The notes under the pieces were generated by a model. The model did not search any database. It saw only the letters and a program-made list of their open reading frames with translations, and had not been told where the DNA came from. Both the position numbers and the translations under genes were made by a program. Positions 1-8,556 of a DNA stretch of 64,000 bases are shown here, piece after piece. This DNA comes from WHSW01 sp963742205 (GTDB taxonomy: Bacteria; Actinomycetota; Thermoleophilia; Solirubrobacterales; 70-9), in NCBI GenBank assembly GCA_963742205.1, contig CAVUKZ010000004.1, positions 124,001-188,000 of the forward strand, in the 5' to 3' direction. Position 1 is the first letter of the stretch. Each line of letters starts with the position of its first letter.

Positions 1-38
1 GCCCAGGCTCGACCCGGGGCCCGCGGGAAAGGGTTTGC

Positions 39-1295
39 ATGGACGCGCATCGTCGCTTGGGGCTCGGGGTCTTCACCGTCGCGGTCGCGCTCCTGGCGCT
101 CGCCGCCCCCGCCGGCGCGTACGTCTACTGGGGGAACGTCAACACCAACTCGATCGCCCGCGCCAATCTCGACGGGACAGGGGTCAACAACAACTTCATC
201 AACCTGCCCCCCGCCAACGCGCCCGGCGGGATCTCGGTCAACGGCCAGTACATCTACTGGGCCAACAGCGCCACCGGCGACCTCGGGCGCGCGAACCTCG
301 ACGGGACCGGCGTCAATCAGAGCCTCATCCCGGGCGCCGGCGAACAGTACGACCCCTACCCCGTGGCCGCCGACAACACCTTCGTCTACTGGGCGGACAA
401 CGGCCAAGGTACCGTCGACCGCGCCAACCTCGACGGCAGCGGCGTCAACCCGAGCCTCTTCGGTCACCCGCTCGGCACGGTTCGCGGCCTGGCGACCGAC
501 CAGGCCGCGCAGGTCTACTGGACGGACAACGACGCGAGCGCGATCTCGCGGGCGAACCTCGACGGCGTCGACTCAGCGTTCATCACGGGGCTCAGCAGAC
601 CCTGGGGGATCGCGGTGGACAGCGCCCACATCTACTGGACCAACCAGGGCACCGCCACGATCGGGCGCGCGAACCTCGACGGCTCCGGGGTGAACACCAG
701 CTTCATCACCGGCGCCGGGCAGCCGTTCGACATCGCGGTCGAGAAGCGGAACATCTACTGGGCGGATTTCAGCCACAACGCGATCGTGCGCGCGGGCATC
801 GGCGGCGGACGCGTGGACCCGGGCTTCATCATCGGTGCCAACGGCCCTGCCGGGGTGGCGGTGGACGAGGGCAGCGCGACCTGCGCCGGGAGCACGGCGA
901 CGGTGGTGGGCACCGGGCGCTCCGACAAGCTCAAGGGCACGAAGGGCGACGACGTGATCGCGGCCCAGGGCGGCGACGACAAGGTCGTCGGCCTCGGCGG
1001 CGACGACCTGGTGTGCGGAGCCGCCGGCGACGACGCGCTCAAGGGCAAGGCCGGGGACGACGAGCTGCGGGCCGGGCCGGGTGACGATCGGGTCGCGGCC
1101 GGGGCCGGGGACGACGAGTTGCGCGGCACGGGCGGCGACGATCAGCTGATGGGCGGCGCCGGCGACGACCTGCACCTCGGCGGCGGCGGCGACGACGTGC
1201 TCCGCGGCGGTGCCGGCGACGACGTCCACCGAGGGGGAGTCGGCGACGACGAGTGCCACGGCGGCGGCGGCGCGGATCGCCGCCACCGATGCTGA
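39..1295 (+). CDS. Secreted YWTD beta-propeller protein with RTX-like tail (paralogue 1)
   Basis: The 418-residue product starts with a hydrophobic signal peptide (about residues 9-27, ending near AGA). Six repeats of about 40 residues follow, each carrying a YVYWxN/D core and a GRANLDGxGVN segment; this is the LDL-receptor YWTD pattern, so a six-bladed propeller is expected. From about residue 285 the chain becomes glycine/aspartate nonapeptide repeats (GGDDxLxGxxGDD), like calcium-binding RTX repeats, and it ends in Cys. A purine-rich GGAAAGGG lies about 6 nt before the ATG. The gene overlaps its paralogue downstream. It is probably an exported, Ca2+-stabilised surface or binding protein; no enzymatic motif was seen. 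Confidence 0.85.
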   Translation: MDAHRRLGLGVFTVAVALLALAAPAGAYVYWGNVNTNSIARANLDGTGVNNNFINLPPANAPGGISVNGQYIYWANSATGDLGRANLDGTGVNQSLIPGAGEQYDPYPVAADNTFVYWADNGQGTVDRANLDGSGVNPSLFGHPLGTVRGLATDQAAQVYWTDNDASAISRANLDGVDSAFITGLSRPWGIAVDSAHIYWTNQGTATIGRANLDGSGVNTSFITGAGQPFDIAVEKRNIYWADFSHNAIVRAGIGGGRVDPGFIIGANGPAGVAVDEGSATCAGSTATVVGTGRSDKLKGTKGDDVIAAQGGDDKVVGLGGDDLVCGAAGDDALKGKAGDDELRAGPGDDRVAAGAGDDELRGTGGDDQLMGGAGDDLHLGGGGDDVLRGGAGDDVHRGGVGDDECHGGGGADRRHRC

Positions 1296-2425
1296 GCGGC
1301 GCCGCACGGGTCCGTCGTCGCCTCGCGAGCGCGGGGCTCGCGCTCGCGGGGGTCGCCGTCACGCTCGCGGCGGCAGCCCACTCGGACGCGTACGTCTACT
1401 GGGCCAACAACGCAAACACGATCGGGCGCGCGAATTCCGACGGCACCGGGGTCTCGCCGTCATTCGTCCCCGGGGCGACGTTGCCCTGGGGCGTCGCGGT
1501 CGACGGCGACCACGTCTACTGGGCGAACCATGGCAGTCGCACGATCGGCCGCGCCAACCTCGACGGCACGGGCGCCGATCAACGCTTCATCAGGGGCGCC
1601 GCGCTGCCGGCCGGCGTCGCGGTCGACGAGGAGCACATCTACTGGGCGAACTTCTCGGCCGGCACGATCGGCCGCGCGAACCTAAACGGAAAGGGCGTCG
1701 ACCAGAGGTTCATCGCCGGGGCGCGTAAGCCCACCGGCGTGGCGGTCGACGGCACGTACGTCTACTGGGCCAACAGCGACGCCGGCACGATCGGGCGCGC
1801 CGGACTCGACGGTTCAGGCGTCAACCAGGCGTTCGTCACCGGCGCCAGCTTTCCCAACGCAGTCGCCGTCGACGCGGCCCACGCCTATTGGACAACCCAG
1901 CTCGGGACGGACAGCTGGGCGATCGGCCGGGGAGCGATCACCGGCGGCCCGCTGGTGGACGAGACCTTCATCACCGGACCTCAGGATCCGCTCGGGCTCG
2001 CCGTCGACGCCTCCAGCGTGTACTGGTCGAACGGGAGCGCGGGCACGATCGGGCGCGCGAACATCGACGGCACGGGCGTCGAGCAGAGCTTCATCAGCGG
2101 AGCGGGGGTGCCCTGGGGGATCGCGGTCGACGCGAAGGCCGCCACGTGCGCCGGCGAGGACGCGACGATCGTCGGCACCGGTCGGCCGGAGACGCTCAAG
2201 GGAACCAACGGCGACGACGTGATCGCGGCGCTGGGCGGCGACGACAGGGTGATCGGCCGGGCCGGGGACGACCTCGTCTGCGGTGGTGCCGGCGCCGACT
2301 CGGCGCGCGGCCAGGGCGGAGACGACCAGCTCCGCGGGGGCCGGGGACACGACGTGCTCCGGGGTGGCGGCGGCGGCAACCGGTGCCGTGGTGGCGCCGG
2401 CGCGGACCGCACGCGTCACTGCTGA
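1289..2425 (+). CDS. Secreted YWTD beta-propeller protein with RTX-like tail (paralogue 2)
   Basis: This is a second copy of the preceding protein design: signal peptide (hydrophobic about residues 9-29), six YWAN/YWTT/YWSN blades with GRANLDGTG segments, then a shorter Gly/Asp RTX-like tail ending in HC. I chose the ATG at 1289, which overlaps the upstream stop by 7 nt, because it places the signal peptide at the N-terminus. An in-frame ATG at 1253 would add a basic 12-residue extension inside the upstream RTX tail. The blades are more regular than in paralogue 1, consistent with tandem duplication. Function unknown; presumably exported and co-translated with its neighbour. Confidence 0.82.
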   Translation: MLSGAARVRRRLASAGLALAGVAVTLAAAAHSDAYVYWANNANTIGRANSDGTGVSPSFVPGATLPWGVAVDGDHVYWANHGSRTIGRANLDGTGADQRFIRGAALPAGVAVDEEHIYWANFSAGTIGRANLNGKGVDQRFIAGARKPTGVAVDGTYVYWANSDAGTIGRAGLDGSGVNQAFVTGASFPNAVAVDAAHAYWTTQLGTDSWAIGRGAITGGPLVDETFITGPQDPLGLAVDASSVYWSNGSAGTIGRANIDGTGVEQSFISGAGVPWGIAVDAKAATCAGEDATIVGTGRPETLKGTNGDDVIAALGGDDRVIGRAGDDLVCGGAGADSARGQGGDDQLRGGRGHDVLRGGGGGNRCRGGAGADRTRHC

Positions 2426-2511
2426 CCGACCGATCGGTCATCAGGCGGTGTTCCGGGGCCCGACGGTCGCGCAAGCCTGCTACAGGCGCGGGCTCAGGCG
2501 GCTCTGTGCCA

Positions 2512-3132
2512 ATGTGCGCGCCGATGAGCGAGCTCGCCGCTTGGCGGACCTGGTGGGTGAAGCGGCGCTGGTACGAGCGCAACCGCCGCCTGCGCCGCCG
2601 GTGGCGGATCAACCGCCACATGGCCCGCGCCGGCGCCTACATCCGCTACCCGGTCGAGGGGGAGGTGCTTGAGGCGCTCGACTCCGGGCGCCTGCGGATC
2701 GGCGACGCGACGCTGCTCGAGCCGGGGTGCTGGCTCACCCTGGGGCCGGAGGCACAGATCGAGATCGGCGCGGGTTGCTTTCTCAACCGCGGCACGATGC
2801 TGGCCGCGATCGAGCGGATCGAGATCGGGGACCACGTCATGTTCGCCAACGGCTGCTTCGTCGGCGACGCCGACCACCGCTACGACGACCCGGATCTGCC
2901 GATCACCTGGCAGGGCTTCGCGCCGCGCGGGCCCGTGCGCATCGGTGACAACGTGTGGTTCGGCGTCAACTGCGTCGTGACGGGTGGGGTCGAGATCGGC
3001 GACCGGGCGGTGATCGGCGCCAACTCCGTGGTCACCCGCGACATCCCGCCCGCGACCATCGCCGCCGGCGCGCCCGCGAAGGTGATCCGCGAGATCGAGT
3101 TCAGGCCTCGCGACCGGGAGGCCGCGCCTTGA
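2512..3132 (+). CDS. Hexapeptide-repeat acyltransferase (LbH family)
   Basis: This protein of about 206 residues has a basic, Trp/Arg-rich N-terminus and then repeating I-G-x-x hexapeptides (IEIGAGCF, IEIGDHVM, VRIGDNVWFG, VEIGDRAVIGANSVV), which build a left-handed beta-helix. The ending, with APAKVIREI, is typical of NodL/MaaT/WbbJ-type O-acetyltransferases, which move an acetyl group from acetyl-CoA to a sugar or similar acceptor; the acceptor cannot be read from sequence. The start is uncertain: ATG 2512 and ATG 2524 are both in frame with no strong Shine-Dalgarno. The stop overlaps the TTG start of the next gene. Confidence 0.8.
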   Translation: MCAPMSELAAWRTWWVKRRWYERNRRLRRRWRINRHMARAGAYIRYPVEGEVLEALDSGRLRIGDATLLEPGCWLTLGPEAQIEIGAGCFLNRGTMLAAIERIEIGDHVMFANGCFVGDADHRYDDPDLPITWQGFAPRGPVRIGDNVWFGVNCVVTGGVEIGDRAVIGANSVVTRDIPPATIAAGAPAKVIREIEFRPRDREAAP

Positions 3133-4040
3133 GCGGCCTGCGCGCCGGCACCTACTCGATCGTCGCCCGCGACCCGGCGACCGGCGAGCTCGGGGTCGCG
3201 GTCCAGTCGCACTGGTTCTCGGTCGGCTCGATCGTCACCTGGGCCCGGCCCGGTGTTGGTGCGGTCGCGACCCAATCGGTCGCCGAGCCCGCCTACGGCC
3301 CGCGGCTGCTCGATCGGCTCGCGACCGGCGAGGACCCCACGACCGCCCTCGCGGCGGAGCTCGCGGCCGACGACTCGGCGCGCTTCCGGCAGGTCGCCGC
3401 GATCGACGCGGCCGGCCGCCTGGCCGCACACACCGGCGACGGTTGTATGGACTTCGCCGGCCACTCGACGGGTCCGGAGTTCAGCGCCCAGGCGAACATG
3501 ATGGCCTCCGAGGCGGTGTGGCCGGCGATGGCGACGGCGTTCGAGGCCGCGTCCGGACCGCTCGAGCGCCGGTTGCTCGCCGCGCTCGAGGCGGCCGAGG
3601 AGGCCGGGGGAGACGTGCGCGGCAAGCAGTCGGCGGCCCTCCTCGTCGTCCCGAGCGAGGGCGACGCGTGGCGGGCGAAGGTCGAGCTGCGCGTCGAGGA
3701 CGCTCCCGAGCCGCTGGCTGAGCTCCGGCGCCTGCTCGACCTCCACGACGCGTACGAGATCGCGGACCGGGCCGACTCGCTCGCGGGCCAGGGCCGCCAC
3801 GACGAGGCGGCCGAGCTCTACGCGAGGGCCGCTGAGGCGGCGCCGCAGAGCGTCGAGCTCGGCTTCTGGGCCGGGCTCGGAATCGCGGCGTCGGGCGATC
3901 TCGACGCGGGCGCGCGGCGCGTCCGGGAGGCGATCGAGGCCGAGGATGGCTGGCGAGCACTGCTCTCGCGATTGGAGCCCGAGATCGCGCCGTCGGCCGC
4001 GGCCGTCCGCGAGGCGCTCGGGGTCCCGAAGGCTCCCTAG
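3129..4040 (+). CDS. DUF1028 family protein with C-terminal TPR-like region
   Basis: The N-terminal 220 residues match DUF1028, an Ntn-hydrolase-like fold of unknown activity (TYSIVARDP near the start, then GVAVQSHWF and QSVAEPAYG). The last 80 residues are alpha-helical with a TPR-like signature (GRHDEAAELYARAAEAAP). I chose the TTG at 3129 because it gives a TTGA overlap with the upstream acyltransferase and has GGGAGG about 8 nt upstream; translation coupling with the acyltransferase is likely. No substrate can be assigned. Confidence 0.82.
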   Translation: MSGLRAGTYSIVARDPATGELGVAVQSHWFSVGSIVTWARPGVGAVATQSVAEPAYGPRLLDRLATGEDPTTALAAELAADDSARFRQVAAIDAAGRLAAHTGDGCMDFAGHSTGPEFSAQANMMASEAVWPAMATAFEAASGPLERRLLAALEAAEEAGGDVRGKQSAALLVVPSEGDAWRAKVELRVEDAPEPLAELRRLLDLHDAYEIADRADSLAGQGRHDEAAELYARAAEAAPQSVELGFWAGLGIAASGDLDAGARRVREAIEAEDGWRALLSRLEPEIAPSAAAVREALGVPKAP

Positions 4041-4103
4041 TACGAGGCGGGCCGGACGCTCGGTGCGCCCGGCCCGCTGCTTGGCACGATCTCTCGCTTG
4101 GCG

Positions 4104-4334
4104 TCAGACGCCGCGCGGGTGCGGTCCCTGGCCCAGGTGGAGCTCCTCCATCAGCCTCGGCACGAGCCACAGGCCGCAGACGCCGAACACGACGTAGACG
4201 ATGTCGGTGAGCGTCCCGGTGCCGAACACCTCGGTGACCACGTTGGTGTCGAACAGGGCGATGATCGCCCAGTTCAGGGCCGCGATGATGAGCAGGAACA
4301 GAGCCACGGGCTCCAGTCTGCGCACGATCTCCAT
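4104..4334 (-). CDS. Small membrane protein, DUF378 family
   Basis: This 76-residue protein has two predicted membrane helices (about residues 8-28 and 42-65), with the DUF378 hallmarks LNWAI and FDTNVV. I chose the internal ATG at 4334 because GAGGTGG sits about 6 nt upstream and the longer reading has a polar, unconserved N-terminus. DUF378 (YuzA-like) proteins are short inner-membrane proteins of unknown function. It lies alone between two convergent or unrelated operons. Confidence 0.75.
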   Translation of the reverse strand: MEIVRRLEPVALFLLIIAALNWAIIALFDTNVVTEVFGTGTLTDIVYVVFGVCGLWLVPRLMEELHLGQGPHPRGV

Positions 4335-4402
4335 TTGCACCACCTCGCTTTCTGCGAGCCGGTCCGCACACCTAATAGTGCGGATAGTCACGAGCATTTA
4401 CC

Positions 4403-4419
4403 CCGCCCGTGATGGGCGG
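4403..4419 (-). terminator. Candidate terminator downstream of panB
   Basis: A perfect 6-bp stem CCGCCC/GGGCGG with a 5-nt loop lies about 30 nt past the panB stop, read on the minus strand. There is no T-run, so intrinsic termination is uncertain; it may simply be a 3'-end hairpin. Confidence 0.35.
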
Positions 4420-4449
4420 TTACCGCGTGCAAGCCGGCGCCCCGAGCGC

Positions 4450-5361
4450 TCAGATCTCGGTTGCCGCCCAGTCCCCGCCGAAGGCCTCGGCCCGCGCCAG
4501 CGACTCCTGGTTCAGGTAGCGCCGGAACGCCTCGAGCTCGTCGCCGTCGACCGAGTACACGTGCTCGGGCCCGGGGAAGCTGCGCGCTCGAACCTCCGCC
4601 GCGTACGCGCCGACGGCGCCGATCATCTCGCCGCGCAGCTCGGCAAACCGCTTCACGAACTTCGCCGTGTGGCCGCCGTAGATCCCGAGCAGGTCGTGCC
4701 AAACGAGCACCTGACCGTCGGTCGCCGGACCGGCTCCGATCCCGATCACCGGCACGGAGAGCTCGCGGACCAGCAGCTCGGTGATCGCGGCCGGGACGGC
4801 CTCGAAGACGAGCGAGAAGCAGCCGGCCGCCTGTAGGGCGAGCGCCTCCTCGGCGATCTGCGCCGCGCCGTCGGCGGTCTTGCCCTGCGCCTTGAAGCCG
4901 CCGAGCGCCGTCGCCGTCTGCGGGGTGAGCCCGACGTGGCCCATCACCGGGATCCCGGCGCGGATGATCGCCCGGGCGCGCTCCACGGACATCCCGCCGC
5001 GCTCGAGCTTGACCACGTCGCAGCCGGCCTCCTTGACGAATCGGGTCGCGGTTTCGATCGCCTGCTCGTTTGAGCGCTCGTAGGAGCCGAACGGCAGATC
5101 GCCCACCAGCAGCGGCGTCTTCAGGCCCCGGCGTACCGCCTTCGCCAGCATCAGCATCTCGTCGAGGCTCACGGGTGTGGTCGCCGAGTGCCCGAGCATC
5201 GTCATGGCGGCGGTGTCGCCCACGAGGACGATGTCCACGCCCGCTGCCTCGGCGATCTCCGCCGAGGGGAAGTCGTACGCCGTGACCATCACGATCGGTT
5301 CCGCGTCGAGCTTCATGTCCGCCAGCCGCGGCAGGGTCACCGGGGTTCGTTCGGATGTCAT
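4450..5361 (-). CDS. panB: 3-methyl-2-oxobutanoate hydroxymethyltransferase (PanB)
   Basis: PanB makes ketopantoate from alpha-ketoisovalerate and 5,10-methylenetetrahydrofolate, the first committed step of pantothenate/CoA synthesis in the cytoplasm. The 303-residue length is close to the family norm with a slightly long C-terminus. Diagnostic segments are the N-terminal MVTAYDFPSA and LVGDTAAM (metal-binding Asp), DLPFGSY, VKLERG, MGHVGLTPQ and GIGAGPATDGQ. The ATG overlaps the repaired panC stop as ATGA, and AGGAGG lies about 8 nt upstream. It is co-transcribed with panC and the DUF2520 gene. Confidence 0.95.
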   Translation of the reverse strand: MTSERTPVTLPRLADMKLDAEPIVMVTAYDFPSAEIAEAAGVDIVLVGDTAAMTMLGHSATTPVSLDEMLMLAKAVRRGLKTPLLVGDLPFGSYERSNEQAIETATRFVKEAGCDVVKLERGGMSVERARAIIRAGIPVMGHVGLTPQTATALGGFKAQGKTADGAAQIAEEALALQAAGCFSLVFEAVPAAITELLVRELSVPVIGIGAGPATDGQVLVWHDLLGIYGGHTAKFVKRFAELRGEMIGAVGAYAAEVRARSFPGPEHVYSVDGDELEAFRRYLNQESLARAEAFGGDWAATEI

Positions 5362-6222
5362 CGCCTTCCTCCTATGACCAGGTTGTCGATTAGGCGCGCG
5401 GTCCCCACGCGCGCGGCGACCGCGATCAGCACGGGTCGCCCGTTGAAGCTCCGCGTCTCGGCCAGCGTCTCGGCGTCGCGCGCCTCCAGGTACTCGAGTT
5501 CGATGCCCGCCGCCTCGAGCTCGGCGCGAGCGGCGGCCAGCGCGGCGTCGGCCGAGGTCTCACCGTCCGTCGACGACCTGCTCCGCGGCCCGCAGAGCGC
5601 GGTTCAGCGCCGCCGCCCGCTCGCGCTCATCCGGCTTCAGGTAGGCGTTGCGCGAGCTCAGCGCGAGCCCGTCGGGCTCGCGCACGGTCGGCATCACGAC
5701 GACCTCCACCGGGAAGTCGAGGTCAGCGGCCATGCGCCGGATCACCACCGCCTGCTGGGCGTCCTTCTGGCCGAAGAACGCGAGGTCCGGGCCGACCGAG
5801 TTGAACAGCTTCGCGACCACCGTGGTCACACCGCGGAAGTGCTCGCTGCCGCGCCGCTCGGGATCGCCGTCGAGGACCGCGGTCAGTGGTCCGCCGACCT
5901 CGACCGCGGTCGCGAACCCCGGCGGGTACACCTCGTCGGCGCCCGGTGCGTAGACGAGGTCGACCCCGGCGTCGGTCGCGAGCTGGGCGTCGCGCTGCTC
6001 GTCGCGCGGGTAGGCCTCGAGGTCCTCGCCTGGGCGGAACTGGGTCGGGTTGACGAACAGGCTCATGACCACGACGTCGCAGCGCTCCCGGGCGCCGGCC
6101 AGCAGCGACAGATGCCCGGCGTGGAGGGCGCCCATGGTCGGCACGAGGCCGATCGAGCGACCCGCCCGCCGCGCCGGCTCGAGCTCGGCGCGGAGCTCTG
6201 CCTTCGTGCGCACGATCCTCAT
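5358..6222 (-). CDS. panC: Pantothenate synthetase (PanC), interrupted by a one-base frame break
   Basis: PanC condenses pantoate and beta-alanine with ATP to pantothenate. The N-terminal 220 residues carry the class hallmarks: PTMGALHAGH, SLFVNPTQF, the substrate region HFRGVTTVV, FGQKDAQQ and SSRNAYL. The literal frame stops at 5560, about 65 codons early. One base shifted near 5563-5570, the frame runs on through AAARAELEAAGIELEYLEARD and VAARVGTARLIDN, the normal PanC C-terminus, to a TGA at 5358 that overlaps panB as ATGA. Removing one base gives 287 residues, the usual length. I read this as intact panC with a sequence error, though a real frameshift mutation cannot be excluded. Confidence 0.88.
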
Positions 6223-7037
6223 CGGGCCTCTCCCTCCGTGGCAGCCGCGGTGGCCTGTGCGCGCGCCGCGAGCGCGTCGTAGAGGTCGAGCAGCTCCGGA
6301 GCCCGGCGACGCAGCTCCTCACGGTGGCGTTCGACCGTCTCGGCGTCACCACGGGCGATCGGCCCCGTGAGCGCGTCGGCACCGCGCTCCGACCAGTTCG
6401 CGGCGGTCCGCAGGACGAGCGGCGCCAAGAGCTCGCGCGCGTCCTCGACGCCGGTGCTGGCGAGTAGGCCCGCGGCCGACTCCTGGAGTGCCACGAGAAA
6501 GTTCGAGGCGATCGCGGCCGCCGCGTGGTAGGCGACCCGGTCTTCCTCGGCGATCTCGAACGGCCGCATGCCGAGCTCGATCGCAAGGGCGCGCGCGAGC
6601 CCCAGCGCCGAGGCCGTGGCGCCCGAGATCGCGCAGGGCGCGGCGGTGAAGTCGGTCTCGCCGTCCGCCACCGTCTGCAGCGGGTGAAGCGAAAAGGTCT
6701 CGGCCCCGGCGGCGGCCAGCGGGGCGAGCGCCTCCAGCCCCGTCGCGCCGCTCGTGTGGCCCGCGAACCGCGGTCGCGAGCCAGCCTGCGCGATCGTGGC
6801 CGCGGCCTCGGAGATCGCCTCGTCGGGGACGCAGAGGAGCACCACGTCCGCCTCGCGAGTGGCGTCGGCGGCGTCGGTGCGACCGCCGATCGACACGTCG
6901 ATTCCGGCCGCGCGAGCGGCGCGAGCGATCGAGGAGCCGACGCGGCCGGCGCCGACGATGGCAAGGGCAGACACCGGGCCGGTGGGCTCGGGGGCGCGTC
7001 GCGCTGTTGTCGGGAGATCCCGTTCCAGTTCCCGCAT
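6219..7037 (-). CDS. Rossmann-fold/DUF2520 dehydrogenase-like protein
   Basis: The N-terminal half is a Rossmann nucleotide-binding domain (AIVGAGRVGSSIA) and the C-terminal half is DUF2520, resembling ketopantoate reductase and prephenate dehydrogenase-like folds (SLHPLQT, YHAAAAIASNFLVAL). Such proteins are commonly found beside panC/panB and may supply the ketopantoate reductase step, but that is an inference from position. Its stop overlaps the panC ATG as ATGA. The start is unclear: ATG 7037 is used here, while a GTG at 6974 would begin right at the Rossmann strand and may be the true start. Confidence 0.75.
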   Translation of the reverse strand: MRELERDLPTTARRAPEPTGPVSALAIVGAGRVGSSIARAARAAGIDVSIGGRTDAADATREADVVLLCVPDEAISEAAATIAQAGSRPRFAGHTSGATGLEALAPLAAAGAETFSLHPLQTVADGETDFTAAPCAISGATASALGLARALAIELGMRPFEIAEEDRVAYHAAAAIASNFLVALQESAAGLLASTGVEDARELLAPLVLRTAANWSERGADALTGPIARGDAETVERHREELRRRAPELLDLYDALAARAQATAAATEGEAR

Positions 7038-7193
7038 TCGAGATACCAGACGGCTTTGAGTCGCTGTTCGTGATCGGCGCCCAGCCTCGCTCGGCGCCCA
7101 CTCGTCCACGCCCTCCGGGGGTCGCGGCGTACGCGAATTTTACTGACGCGGCGGCGCGCGGGTTCCAGCGCCCCGGAGGGCTAGGATCGCTGG

Positions 7194-7460
7194 GTGCCGA
7201 TCTATGAGTTCCGCTGCGATGAATGCGGCGAGCGCTTCGAGGCGCTGGTCGCCGCCGGGACCGAGTCGGCAGGGTGTCGGAACTGTGGCGCGGAGGGGGC
7301 CGGGCGCGTGCTCTCGGCCCAGGCGGCGCCCTTCGGATTGGTGAAGTCGATGGGCGCGGCGCGGCGCCAGGAGGGACGCAACGCGGAGCTTCGAACGCGC
7401 ACGAAGGCCGACTTCGTTGCCGGCCGCCAGCGCGCCCGCGACGCGCGCAAGGGCTCGTGA
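7194..7460 (+). CDS. FmdB-type zinc-ribbon protein
   Basis: This 88-residue protein begins at GTG with MPIYEFRCDECGERFE, the standard FmdB/CxxC_CxxC_SSSS opening, and has a second pair CRNC about 20 residues on, giving a four-Cys zinc ribbon. The C-terminal half is basic and charged. FmdB-like proteins are putative regulators of unknown mechanism. The stop overlaps the GTG of the uracil-DNA glycosylase gene (GTGA), so the two are probably translated together. Confidence 0.85.
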   Translation: MPIYEFRCDECGERFEALVAAGTESAGCRNCGAEGAGRVLSAQAAPFGLVKSMGAARRQEGRNAELRTRTKADFVAGRQRARDARKGS

Positions 7461-8134
7461 GCGCCCCCGCCGAAGCCCGCCGGGAGCAGCTCATCCAGCT
7501 CTACCGCGACGTCTCAACCTGCACGCGGTGCCCGTTGTACGCCGACCGCACGAAGCCCGTGTTCGGCTCCGGGAACGCCGACGCCCAGCTGATGTTCGTC
7601 GGCGAGGCGCCGGGGGCCGAGGAGGATCGCCAGGGGCTGCCGTTCGTGGGCCGGGCCGGGCAGCTGTTGACCCAGCTGCTGGGCGAGGTCGGGCTGCGGC
7701 GCGAGGACGTCTTCATCGCCAACATCCTCAAGTCGCGACCGCCCGGCAACCGCGACCCGCAGCCGGAGGAGATCGAGGCCTGCTGGCCGTACCTCGAGCG
7801 CCAGATCCAGCTGATCGAGCCGCGGGTGATCGCCACCCTGGGCAACTTCGCGACCAAGAAGATCACCGGCAGCCAGACCGGGATCACGCGGGTCAGCGGC
7901 ACCCCCCAGGTGCACGAGCTGGGCGGGCGCACCGTGTTCGTGCTCCCGCTCTTTCATCCGGCCGCCGCGCTGCGCACCCCGTCGGTGCTCGAGACCCTGC
8001 GCGAGCACTTCAAGCAGCTGCCGCGGCTCATCGCGGAGGCGCTGCCCGACCTCGGAAGCCCGGACGAGGGCGACGAGGAGGCCGAGGCCGAGCGCCGGCC
8101 GCCGGCCGAGAGTCAGCTCGACCTGTTCGCTTGA
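7457..8134 (+). CDS. Family 4 uracil-DNA glycosylase
   Basis: The enzyme removes uracil from DNA for base-excision repair. The 225-residue protein shows the family 4 motif A GEAPGAEEDRQG, the PFVGRAGQLL segment and the C-terminal HPAAALR loop. Family 4 enzymes carry a [4Fe-4S] cluster on four cysteines. Here I see the CTRC pair near the N-terminus and the Cys in IEACWPYL, but the usual LKCRPPGNRDP segment reads LKSRPPGNRDP, with Ser for the third ligand. The GTG start overlaps the fmdB-like stop, and the stop overlaps the tsaE TTG. The acidic C-terminus ends in QLDLFA. Confidence 0.9.
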   Translation: MSAPAEARREQLIQLYRDVSTCTRCPLYADRTKPVFGSGNADAQLMFVGEAPGAEEDRQGLPFVGRAGQLLTQLLGEVGLRREDVFIANILKSRPPGNRDPQPEEIEACWPYLERQIQLIEPRVIATLGNFATKKITGSQTGITRVSGTPQVHELGGRTVFVLPLFHPAAALRTPSVLETLREHFKQLPRLIAEALPDLGSPDEGDEEAEAERRPPAESQLDLFA

Positions 8135-8556
8135 CGGTCGAGCGCACCGACGGCCCCGCCGCGACCGAGGCGGTGGGCGCGCGGCTGGCCGCCGAGCTCG
8201 CGCCGGGCTCGGTGGTGTTGGTCAGCGGTGAGCTCGGGAGCGGCAAGACCACCCTGGTGCGGGGCGCCTGCCGGGCCCTCGGAGTGCGCGAACCTGTGGT
8301 CTCGCCGACGTTCACGATCGGCCGGCGCTACCGCGGTGACGTGCCGATCTCCCACCTCGACCTCTACCGCCTCGACGGCCTGGAGCCCGAGGAGCCGGGC
8401 CTGCTCGACGACTATCTGACCGTGGACGCGATCTCGTTCGTCGAGTGGCCGGAGGCGGCGCCGGACCTCGACCTTCGCGACGGGGTCGAGGTCGCGTGCA
8501 GGGTCCGGATCCGCCACGCCGGCGGCGACCGGAGGGAGATCGAGGTCGCGGGCTAG
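8131..8556 (+). CDS. tsaE: tRNA threonylcarbamoyladenosine biosynthesis ATPase TsaE
   Basis: TsaE is the P-loop ATPase that drives turnover of the TsaB-TsaD complex making t6A37 on ANN-decoding tRNAs. At 141 residues it has the expected size, with Walker A GELGSGKTTLVRG (about residues 36-48), the SPTFTIGRRY switch region, HLDLYRLDG and FVEWPE. Start TTG 8131 overlaps the glycosylase stop (TTGA). tsaB, rimI and tsaD follow downstream. Its stop overlaps the stop of the convergent small lipoprotein gene. Confidence 0.92.
   Translation: MTVERTDGPAATEAVGARLAAELAPGSVVLVSGELGSGKTTLVRGACRALGVREPVVSPTFTIGRRYRGDVPISHLDLYRLDGLEPEEPGLLDDYLTVDAISFVEWPEAAPDLDLRDGVEVACRVRIRHAGGDRREIEVAG

Noticed and set aside
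120..2120. Regular repeats that might look like a CRISPR or tandem-repeat array
   Set aside because: The repeats are in frame, degenerate at third positions and encode YWTD blades; there are no identical repeats with unique spacers.
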